The notes under the pieces were generated by a model. That model made no database searches. It had not been told where the DNA came from and worked only from the letters and a program-made list of their open reading frames with translations. Below, piece by piece: positions 24,837 through 32,090 of a stretch of 64,000 nucleotides of DNA. Source of the DNA: Phytopseudomonas flavescens (GTDB lineage Bacteria > Pseudomonadota > Gammaproteobacteria > Pseudomonadales > Pseudomonadaceae); the NCBI RefSeq assembly GCF_900100535.1, contig NZ_FNDG01000016.1:62001-126000 (forward strand). The letters run 5' to 3'. Each line of letters starts with the position of its first letter. Within the stretch, counting starts at the first letter, position 1. The position numbers and the translations under genes were made by a program.

Positions 24837-25423
24837 GGTTGCTCCTGCAGTAAGTCGAGACCCGGGGCGATCGCGCCCCGGCACAACAGGCAACGTTGGC
24901 AAACCGGGCAGCCAGCGCACTGCAAGCCGGGCTTGGCAAGCGAGACCGAACCCTGTTTCAAGCCTGGGGCAGGAGCGCAATCTCCGGTGGTCCGGTCAAA
25001 GGGGGATATAGCTGGGAGTTAGCTTATATGAATAAAATAATGGTTTTAAAATACACTTATGGCATATATTTATACCCGCATGCATCCCATGCCGCCCGCC
25101 TGCTTGGCACGCCAGCAGGCCATGGGCCGCAGGGCGTATCAGCCTAGGGGTAATGCGACAGAGCCGTCGGACGCAGCATGCAGCGCTGAGAAAGCACTCT
25201 GGCGAACCACCTCAAACCGACAGTTCCCGGCGCTTGGCCCCTCTTCCCTTCGCCAAGCAGCGAAGGACGTGCGCAGTCCCGGCCCCTTCGCCCCGGGCAG
25301 CGCTGGCTCGACGTGTTGCTGCAACCTTTCGCCCCAGGTCCACAGTGGTATGGGTAACGCTCTTTCTCGTCGATCGGCGGCCTGCAACCGTCCACGGACG
25401 GCGTTCCAGCCACCGTGGCATTT
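24837..25423. other. Long intergenic region with promoter-like AT-rich part
   Basis: A 587-bp gap. Bases 25021-25080 are strikingly AT-rich and hold GCATATATTTATAC at 25062-25075, nearly repeated upstream of the SsuD-like gene at 36862. The rest shows no recognisable gene. The AT-rich part is a likely promoter region for the ABC operon read leftward. Confidence 0.45.
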
Positions 25424-26743
25424 CTAGGGATTGCGGGGAATACGCAGTCCCAGGCTCTCACGCAAGGTGCTGCCTTCGTACTCGCGGCGATAGACCCCGC
25501 GCTCCTGCAGGATCGGCACCACCTCTTCGGTGAAGCGCCTGAACTGCTCCGGGTGGCCGATGTAGAGGTTGAAGCCATCCAGCGCCCGGGCCTCGAACCA
25601 GCGGATCATTTCGTTGGCCACGGTTTCGGCACAGCCGACGAAGCCGTTGGGCCTGAGTGTCAGGCCATTGGCTACCGCCTGGCGTAGCGTCCAGCCCTTG
25701 CTCACGGCCAAGTCGGTGGCGGCCTTGGCGGCGGTGTAGAAGCTGCTGCGGGCGTACTCCAGGGCCTCGACCGGAAACGGTGCATCGAGGTCGTACTGGC
25801 GGAAGTCATGCCAGCCGAAGGAGCGACCGAACTCGGCCAGGGCCTGGTCGAAACTATGGTCGACGTCGTGGTAATGCCGCTCGATCTCGCGAGCCTGCTC
25901 GTCGCTGTCGCCGATGTAGATCTGCGCGCCCGGCAGGATGATGATCGCGTCCGGGTCGCGACCCTGGCGCTGGGCCCGCGCCTTGATGTCGCGGTAGAAG
26001 GCCTGGCCCTTCTCCACGCTCGGCGCATGGGTGAACACTACATCGGCGATGCCTGCGCCCAGATCGCGACCCTGTCGGGAGTCGCCTGCCTGAAAGATCA
26101 CCGGCTGGCCCTGGGGCGAGCGCTGGATGTTCAGCGGCCCCACCACCGAGAAATGCTCGCCCTTGTGGTGCAGCGCATGCAGCTTGCTGCGGTCGAGGAA
26201 CTGACCGGTTTCGCGGTCCCGGGGCAGCGCATCGTCCTCGTAGGACTGCCACAGTTTCTGCACCACCTGCACGTGTTCGAGGGCACGGCCGTAGCGGGTG
26301 TCGTAATCGTAATGCTCGTCACGGCCATAGTTGCCTGCGGTCCCCGCATCGCCACTGGTGACCACGTTCCAGCCGGCGCGCCCCTTGCTGATCAGATCCA
26401 GCGAGGCCAGCCGGCGGGCGACGTTGAACGGCTCGTTGTAGGAGGTGGTCAGGGTGCCGACCAGGCCGATATGGCGGGTCGTCACGGCCAGTGCCGAAAG
26501 CAGCGTCAGGGGCTCCAGACGGTTGAGATAATGGGGCGGCGAGTCCGCTGTGATGAACTGGCTGTCGACAATGAAGATCAGATCGAACAGCGCCGCCTCG
26601 GCCTGCCGGGCGAGGTCGATGAACCAGTCGATGTTCACGCTGGCATCCGCGGGAATCGCCGGATCGTGCCAGAGGTTATGTCGCCCCGGCCCGCCGACGC
26701 CCATGGGCACCGCACCGAGCTTTATCTGTCGTTTGCTACTCAT
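25424..26743 (-). CDS. NtaA/SnaA/DszA-type flavin-dependent monooxygenase (1)
   Basis: A 439-residue luciferase-like monooxygenase of the NtaA/SnaA/DszA/SoxA family. These use FMNH2 from a separate reductase and O2. The start SSKRQIKLGAVPMG and the segments FDLIFIVDSQFI, LEPLTLLSALAVTTRHIGLV, FNVARRLASLDLISKGRAGWN, and near the C-terminus NGFVGCAETVANEMIRWFE define the family. It stands alone on the minus strand, divergent from the FAD-protein/ferredoxin operon. An organosulfur substrate is likely from context, but nitrilotriacetate-type substrates are known in the family. A broken copy of its 3' region is at 14 kb. Confidence 0.9.
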   Translation of the reverse strand: MSSKRQIKLGAVPMGVGGPGRHNLWHDPAIPADASVNIDWFIDLARQAEAALFDLIFIVDSQFITADSPPHYLNRLEPLTLLSALAVTTRHIGLVGTLTTSYNEPFNVARRLASLDLISKGRAGWNVVTSGDAGTAGNYGRDEHYDYDTRYGRALEHVQVVQKLWQSYEDDALPRDRETGQFLDRSKLHALHHKGEHFSVVGPLNIQRSPQGQPVIFQAGDSRQGRDLGAGIADVVFTHAPSVEKGQAFYRDIKARAQRQGRDPDAIIILPGAQIYIGDSDEQAREIERHYHDVDHSFDQALAEFGRSFGWHDFRQYDLDAPFPVEALEYARSSFYTAAKAATDLAVSKGWTLRQAVANGLTLRPNGFVGCAETVANEMIRWFEARALDGFNLYIGHPEQFRRFTEEVVPILQERGVYRREYEGSTLRESLGLRIPRNP

Positions 26744-26950
26744 ACAGCCCATCCAAAAAGCCTTTTCACAGCCCTTATTAAATACTTATTACTGATATTT
26801 AAAAACATATTAGATAAGTAAATTACATAATTAGCTTAGAACCAGAAAGACTTTCACAGCAATTCCTTAGAGGGATAAGGTCAATCCCAGACCGACCCCT
26901 GTCCTGGTGGAGGCCGTCTTCCACGACCTGCACCAGGAGTCTGCGCTGCC
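26744..26950. promoter_or_regulatory. AT-rich divergent promoter region
   Basis: A 207-bp gap between divergent genes of the organosulfur cluster. Bases 26777-26835 are nearly all A and T and include ACATATTAGATAAG at 26805. Similar AT-rich islands precede other transcription units of the cluster. The likely role is shared activation under sulfur limitation. Confidence 0.5.
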
Positions 26951-28543
26951 ATGACCACCCGCCCTCCATTACTGCTGTCTGCCGACGTGCTGGTCATCGG
27001 CGGCGGTCTCGCGGGAACCTGGGCGGCGGTGGCTGCAGCCCGTGAGGGTGTGCGGGTGGTACTGGCGGAAAAAGGCTTTTGCGGCACCAGCGGGGTGACA
27101 GCCACCGCCGGTCCTGGCCACTGGTGGGTTGCGCCGGAGCAGCGCCAGGCAGCCATCGACAAGCGCGTGGCGAGCGCCGCCGGGCTGGGCGATCCACACT
27201 GGATGGCGCGAATTCTCGAGACCACCTGGCACACCCTGCCGAGCCTCGACCGGCTCTATCACTTCCCCCGCAACGAGCAGGGAGAGAAGCAGTACCGCGC
27301 GCTGCGTGGCCCGGAATACATGGGTGCCATGCGTCAGTTGGCGGTCGAGCACGGTGTCACCCTGCTCGACCACAGCCCGGCCCTGGAACTGCTGAAGAAC
27401 GACGCCGGCGAGCTGGCCGGCGCCCGTGGCCTGCAACGCCAGCAGCAGCGTGACTGGCAGGTGCAGGCACCTGCCGTGGTGCTGAGCACCGGCGGTTGTG
27501 CCTTCCATTCGCGACTGCTGGGCAGCCAGAACAATACCGGTGACGGCTACCTGATGGGCGTTGAAGCGGGTGCCGAGCTGTCAGGCATGGAGTTCTCCAG
27601 CTATTACTGCATCGCCCCGGCGAACAGCACCATGACCCGCTCGATGGTCTATACCTTCGGCCGCTATTTCGATGCTGGCGGCCGTGAACTGGCCATCGCC
27701 CAGGGCCCGGATTTCAACCTGTCATTGGCGCGCGCCTTGCTCGAAGGGCCGGTGTACTGCCGGCTCGACCGCATTCCCGACGATATCCGCAAGCGCCTGC
27801 CCTATGTGCAGCCGAACCTCATGCTGCCGTTCGACCGCAGCGGTATCGACCCGTATCGCGACAGGTTCCCGGTCACCCTGCACGGCGAAGGCACGGTACG
27901 TGGCGTCGGCGGCCTGCGCCTGATCGACGAACACTGCCAGACCCGCCTGCCCGGCCTCTTCGCAGCCGGTGATGCGGCGAGCCGCGAGGCAGTCACCGGG
28001 GCCATCTCCGGGGGTGGCGCGGTGAACTCGTCCTGGGCGCTGTCCAGCGGGCAATGGGCCGGGCGTGGCGCCGCACGCCACGCCCGTCAGCACCCGGCCG
28101 GCACCGTACGGACTCACGGCATCGCCCGGGTCGGCCTGTTGCCGGTAGGCGCGCAGCGGGATGACAGCGCCGCGCTGATCCGCACCGTGCAGGACGAAAT
28201 GCACCCTTATGACAAGAACCTGTTCCGCAACGGCGAGCAGTTGCAGCGCTCGCTCGATGCACTGGACAACGCCTGGGATCGCCTGCGCGAGCAGAGCCGT
28301 ACCCGCGATACCCCTGCACGGCTGCGCTGGCGAGAAACCGCGGCGATGCTCGCCACCGCCCGCTGGTGTTACGGCAGCGCCCTGGCCCGCAAGGAAAGCC
28401 GCGGCATGCATCAGCGCAGCGACGCGCCCGGGCAATCGGCGGACTTCGACGTGCACCTGCACAGCGGCGGTCTGGATGCGCCCTGGGTGCGCCGCAGTGG
28501 GCTCAGCGAACGCAGCGACACCCGCAGCGGAGCGACAGCATGA
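26951..28543 (+). CDS. FAD-dependent oxidoreductase, succinate dehydrogenase/AprA-like fold
   Basis: A 530-residue flavoprotein. The ADP-binding turn is VLVIGGGLAGTWAAVAAARE at residues 14-33, followed by EKGFCGTSGVTATAGPGHWW where flavin contacts are made. A second nucleotide motif near residue 342 reads GLFAAGDAASREAV. The fold is that of fumarate reductase, aspartate oxidase and APS reductase flavoproteins. The gene overlaps a two-cluster ferredoxin gene, so the two form an electron-transfer pair, and a sulfonate-type binding protein and monooxygenase follow. No substrate can be assigned; a redox step on sulfur or a substrate double bond is possible. Confidence 0.88.
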   Translation: MTTRPPLLLSADVLVIGGGLAGTWAAVAAAREGVRVVLAEKGFCGTSGVTATAGPGHWWVAPEQRQAAIDKRVASAAGLGDPHWMARILETTWHTLPSLDRLYHFPRNEQGEKQYRALRGPEYMGAMRQLAVEHGVTLLDHSPALELLKNDAGELAGARGLQRQQQRDWQVQAPAVVLSTGGCAFHSRLLGSQNNTGDGYLMGVEAGAELSGMEFSSYYCIAPANSTMTRSMVYTFGRYFDAGGRELAIAQGPDFNLSLARALLEGPVYCRLDRIPDDIRKRLPYVQPNLMLPFDRSGIDPYRDRFPVTLHGEGTVRGVGGLRLIDEHCQTRLPGLFAAGDAASREAVTGAISGGGAVNSSWALSSGQWAGRGAARHARQHPAGTVRTHGIARVGLLPVGAQRDDSAALIRTVQDEMHPYDKNLFRNGEQLQRSLDALDNAWDRLREQSRTRDTPARLRWRETAAMLATARWCYGSALARKESRGMHQRSDAPGQSADFDVHLHSGGLDAPWVRRSGLSERSDTRSGATA

Positions 28544-28902
28544 TCGCACTGATCCTCAGTGACCGCTGCGACGGCTGCAGCCGTTGCGTGGCCGCCTGCC
28601 CCAGCGACGTGCTGGCGGTCGGCAGTGACGGCAAGCCGGTCATCGCCCGTCAGGCGGACTGCCAGACCTGCTTCATGTGCGAGCTGTATTGCAGCAGCGA
28701 CGCCCTCTACGTGCACCCCGACAGCGAACAGGCGGTCACCCTCGACGCTGAGCAGGTCCGCACCAGCGGCCTGCTCGGCCAATACCGCCGCGACTCCGGC
28801 TGGGACGAATGGGCTGGCGATCCACGCTACGCCAACCAGCACTGGCGCATGGAAGAAATCTTCGGCCTGGCCCGCAGCCTGGCCACAGCCAACGACATTT
28901 GA
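28540..28902 (+). CDS. Ferredoxin, 2[4Fe-4S]
   Basis: A 120-residue ferredoxin. Two cluster-binding motifs are complete: CDGCSRCVAACP near residue 10 and CQTCFMCELYCS near residue 44. Start and preceding stop overlap as ATGA, so it is coupled to the FAD protein, whose partner it must be. The C-terminal 50 residues form a tail (LLGQYRRDSGWDEWAGD and onward) that is not part of a plain ferredoxin and may bind the flavoprotein. The arrangement resembles AprBA only in broad outline; no sulfate-reduction role is implied. Confidence 0.9.
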   Translation: MIALILSDRCDGCSRCVAACPSDVLAVGSDGKPVIARQADCQTCFMCELYCSSDALYVHPDSEQAVTLDAEQVRTSGLLGQYRRDSGWDEWAGDPRYANQHWRMEEIFGLARSLATANDI

Positions 28903-28915
28903 GAGGAGACACCCC

Positions 28916-29899
28916 ATGTTGATCCGCACCCTTATCGCCGCCGTCCTGGGCAGCAGCCTGCTGATGGGTAGCTACGCCAGCGCCGCCGACCTCGAACCGC
29001 TACGCGTCGCCAATCAGAAATCCGGCATCAAGTTGCTGCTGCAGGCTGCCGGTGAACTCGACGACGTGCCCTACCGCATCGACTTCTCCGAATTCCCCGC
29101 AGCGGCGCCACTGGGCGAAGCGCTGAACGCTGGCGCCGTCGACATCGGTGGTCTGGGCGATGCCCCTTACGTGTTCGCGCTGGGTGCCGGGGCGCCGCTC
29201 AAGGTGGTGGAAATCATCAAGCGCGATGGTCGTTACACCACCTCGATTCTGGTGCCCAAGGACTCGCCACTGAAAACCGTGGCCGATCTCAAGGGCCAGC
29301 GCATCGTCACCAACCGGGGCTCGATCGGCCACTTCCTGGTCATCCGGGCGTTGCGCGAAGCCGGTCTGAAAACCTCCGACGTGACCTTCGTCAACCTGCT
29401 GCCCACCGATGCCCGCAGCGCCCTGGAAAGCGGTGCCGCGGATGCCTGGTCGACCTGGGACCCCTACACCACTATCGCCATCACCCAGAACGGCGCACGC
29501 ATCCTGCGTGACAGCGACGACCTGCTGACCAACCACTTCTACCTGGCTGCCACCCAGGACGCCGTAGACGGCAAACGCGTGCAGCTCGAGGACTTTGTCA
29601 AACGTGTCGAGCGCGCCTTCCTGTGGGCCAACGACCATCACCAGGCCTATGCAGAGGCCCAGGCTCGGGTCACCGGCCTGCCGGTCGCGGTGCACCTGGA
29701 GTCGGTCAAGGAAACCACCCACTCCCGCACCGAGATCACCGACAAGGTGATCAGCGACCTGCAGCAGGTCTCGGACATCTACCTCGAAGAAGGCGTGCTG
29801 AGCCGCGCCGTGGACGTATCCCAGGGTTTCGATCCGAGTTTCAACGCTGCCCGTGCCGAGCAGCCGGGCAAGGCGGTTGCCCAGGCGCAACCTCAGTAA
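28916..29899 (+). CDS. Aliphatic sulfonate-type ABC binding protein (orphan)
   Basis: A 327-residue SsuA/TauA-like periplasmic protein. The Sec signal ends near SYASA at residue 22. Mature features are EPLRVANQKSGIKLLLQAAG, GAVDIGGLGDAPYVFALGAG, GQRIVTNRGSIGHFLVIRAL and GAADAWSTWDPYTTI, all typical of the sulfonate branch. Start is preceded by GAGAGGAG. No permease or ATPase lies in this operon, so it probably feeds the importer at 22-24 kb or another elsewhere. It lies between the ferredoxin gene and a flavin monooxygenase gene. Confidence 0.92.
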   Translation: MLIRTLIAAVLGSSLLMGSYASAADLEPLRVANQKSGIKLLLQAAGELDDVPYRIDFSEFPAAAPLGEALNAGAVDIGGLGDAPYVFALGAGAPLKVVEIIKRDGRYTTSILVPKDSPLKTVADLKGQRIVTNRGSIGHFLVIRALREAGLKTSDVTFVNLLPTDARSALESGAADAWSTWDPYTTIAITQNGARILRDSDDLLTNHFYLAATQDAVDGKRVQLEDFVKRVERAFLWANDHHQAYAEAQARVTGLPVAVHLESVKETTHSRTEITDKVISDLQQVSDIYLEEGVLSRAVDVSQGFDPSFNAARAEQPGKAVAQAQPQ

Positions 29900-29918
29900 A
29901 TCGACAGGAGCATTTTCC

Positions 29919-31253
29919 ATGAGCAAACGACAGATCAAACTTGGCGCGATGATTCACGGCGTCGGCCACGGCTGGGGCGAGTGGCGCCATCCGAACGCAC
30001 TGGCCGATGCCAGCGTCAATTTCGGCTTCTACAAGCAGCAGGCACAGCTGGCCGAAGGCGCCAAGTTCGACTTCGCCTTCATCGCCGACAGCCTGCACAT
30101 TCACGCCAAATCCAGCCCCCACTACCTCAACCGCTTCGAGCCGCTGACCGTCCTCTCGGCGCTGGCGGCGGTCACCGAGCACATCGGCCTGGTGGCCACC
30201 GTGACGGTGAGCTACACCGAGCCGTTCCAGGTCGCACGCCAGTTCGCCTCCCTGGATCACATCAGCGGTGGGCGTGCCGGCTGGAACGTGGTCACCTCCT
30301 GGCTCTCCGGCACCGCCGACAACTTCGGCAAGGCCGAGCACCCGCCACACGCCACGCGCTACCGCATCGCCCGGGAGCACGTGAACGTGGTCAAGGGGTT
30401 GTGGGATTCCTGGGAAGACGACGCCTTCACCCGCGACAAGCAGAGCGGCGAATTCTTCGACCCGGAAAAACTCCATGCCCTCAATCACCAGGGCGAGTTC
30501 TTCAAGGTCAAGGGCCCACTGAACATCCAGCGTTCGCGCCAGGGCCAACCACTGATCTTCCAGGCAGGCACCTCCGAGGATGGCCGCAACTTCGCCGCGC
30601 AGAACGCCGATGCGATCTTCGTCAGCCCGGAATCCTTCAGCGAGGCCCGTGCCTATTACGCGGACCTCAAGCAGCGTGCGGCCAAGGCCGGCCGCAATCC
30701 GGACGAGCTGTTCATCCTGCCGGGCATCCGCCCGATCATCGGCCGCGATGCCGAAGAGGTGGAAAGCCGTTACCAGCAGGCCGTCGAACTGGTGAGCATC
30801 GAGGATGCCATCGTCGCCCTGGGGCGCCCGTTCAACGATTACGACTTTTCCAAGCACGATCTCGACGCGCCCTTCCCCGACCTTGGTGACCTGGGCAGCA
30901 ACAGCCAGAAAGGCGGCTCCGACCGCATCAAGCAGCAGGCCCGCGAAGAGAACCTGACCCTGCGCGAAGTCGCCCTGCACTTCTCGCGCCCACGCCGCGA
31001 TTTCGTCGGCACCCCGGAAGAAGTCGCCAACACCCTGCAGGACTGGTTCGAGGACGGCGCCGCCGACGGTTTCATCGTCAACTCGCTGCTGCCTGACGGC
31101 CTGGCCTACTTCACCGAGCACGTGGTGCCGCTGCTGCAAGCCCGCGGCCTGCTGCGCCGTGAATACGAGGGCAATACCCTGCGTGACAACTTCGGCCTGG
31201 CCGTACCCACCAACCGCAACACGCTGCAACGCGCACAAGGAGAAGTGGCATGA
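29919..31253 (+). CDS. NtaA/SnaA/DszA-type flavin-dependent monooxygenase (2)
   Basis: A 444-residue monooxygenase whose start SKRQIKLGAMIHG closely resembles that of the 25424-26743 enzyme, so the two are near paralogues. Family segments are FDFAFIADSLHIHAK, LEHISG-type turn FASLDHISGGRAGWNVVTSW, FKVKGPLNIQRSRQGQPLIF and FVGTPEEVANTLQDWFEDGA. The start has CAGGAG upstream at normal distance. It needs reduced FMN from a separate reductase; two candidates lie at 53-55 kb. It is coupled by a four-base overlap to the peroxiredoxin-like gene. Substrate unknown, organosulfur likely from context. Confidence 0.92.
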   Translation: MSKRQIKLGAMIHGVGHGWGEWRHPNALADASVNFGFYKQQAQLAEGAKFDFAFIADSLHIHAKSSPHYLNRFEPLTVLSALAAVTEHIGLVATVTVSYTEPFQVARQFASLDHISGGRAGWNVVTSWLSGTADNFGKAEHPPHATRYRIAREHVNVVKGLWDSWEDDAFTRDKQSGEFFDPEKLHALNHQGEFFKVKGPLNIQRSRQGQPLIFQAGTSEDGRNFAAQNADAIFVSPESFSEARAYYADLKQRAAKAGRNPDELFILPGIRPIIGRDAEEVESRYQQAVELVSIEDAIVALGRPFNDYDFSKHDLDAPFPDLGDLGSNSQKGGSDRIKQQAREENLTLREVALHFSRPRRDFVGTPEEVANTLQDWFEDGAADGFIVNSLLPDGLAYFTEHVVPLLQARGLLRREYEGNTLRDNFGLAVPTNRNTLQRAQGEVA

Positions 31254-31936
31254 GCGATTCCCTGAACGATCTGCTGGCAGAACTGCACGCCGAGCGCGAG
31301 CGCACCTGGGCCCCCGAGGCGCTGAAGGTCAATATCGAGCAACGCCAGAAGTTGGTGGACGAGGCGCGTCACGACGCCTTCATCAAGGTCGGCGACAACG
31401 TCGCCTCCTTCGAACTGGAGAACGTCGACGGCAGCACCCTGAGCCTCGAGAGCCTGGTCGCCGATGGCCCGGCGGTGCTGGTGTTCTTTCGCTTCGCCGG
31501 ATGCCCGGCCTGCAATATCGCCATCCCCTACTACGAGCGCAACCTGCAGCCGGCGTTGCGCCAGCGCGGGGTACCGCTGGTAGCCGTCAGCCCGCAGGTG
31601 CCGGAGCGCCTGGTGGAGATCCGCGACAGGCATCGGTTGACCCTGCAGGTCGCCAGCGACAGGGACAACGCCCTGGCCCGGCGTTTCGGCATTCTCTACG
31701 AATTCGACGAGCCGTCGCGCCAGGCCGCACTCAGCAAGGGCCCGGGTATCGGCGCCGTGACCGGTACCGGCACCTGGGAGCTGCCGCAACCGACCGTGGT
31801 GGTGATCGGCAGCGACCGTCGCGTGCACTTCGCCGAGGTCAGCCCCGACTGGCTGATCCGCAGCGAGGCGCAACCGATCATCGATGCGGTGGATGAGGTG
31901 CTTGGGGTCACCGACAAGGTGGCGAGAAGCGCCTGA
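31250..31936 (+). CDS. Peroxiredoxin-like protein (AhpC/TSA family)
   Basis: A 228-residue thioredoxin-fold protein. After an N-terminal helical part (residues 1-45) comes GDNVASFELENVDG, and the active-site segment VFFRFAGCPACNIAIPYYE near residue 82 has a Cys-x-x-Cys pair. Classic peroxiredoxins have a single peroxidatic Cys preceded by Thr and Pro; here the site looks more thioredoxin-like. It overlaps the monooxygenase stop as ATGA and so is coupled to it. A role in removing peroxide from uncoupled flavin turnover, or in handling a thiol or sulfite product, is plausible. Confidence 0.85.
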   Translation: MSDSLNDLLAELHAERERTWAPEALKVNIEQRQKLVDEARHDAFIKVGDNVASFELENVDGSTLSLESLVADGPAVLVFFRFAGCPACNIAIPYYERNLQPALRQRGVPLVAVSPQVPERLVEIRDRHRLTLQVASDRDNALARRFGILYEFDEPSRQAALSKGPGIGAVTGTGTWELPQPTVVVIGSDRRVHFAEVSPDWLIRSEAQPIIDAVDEVLGVTDKVARSA

Positions 31937-31944
31937 TGTAGTTC

Positions 31945-32034
31945 GTAGGGTGGACCGGGGCGCGTAGCCAACGCGAAGCTTGTCCACCGCTCTGCATGGC
32001 CCATGGTGGACAAAAAGAGCGTTGTCCACCCTAC
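31945..32034. repeat. 90-bp terminal-inverted-repeat element, copy 1
   Basis: GTAGGGTGGA and TCCACCCTAC form exact ends, and the inside is rich in further GTCCACC/GGTGGAC words, so the transcript would fold strongly. A second element of exactly the same length and ends lies at 54190-54279. Here it sits between the peroxiredoxin-like gene and a TonB receptor gene. Confidence 0.75.
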
Positions 32035-32090
32035 AAAAACCGAAGCCGCCCTACAACACGGCTCTTTCTCTCTAAAAAAGGATGCGGCCC

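Noticed and set aside
26951..28902. Reading the FAD-protein/ferredoxin pair as APS reductase (AprBA)
   Set aside because: Only the general fold and cluster count agree; the surrounding genes are for organosulfur uptake, and no other sulfate-reduction or sulfur-oxidation gene is present.
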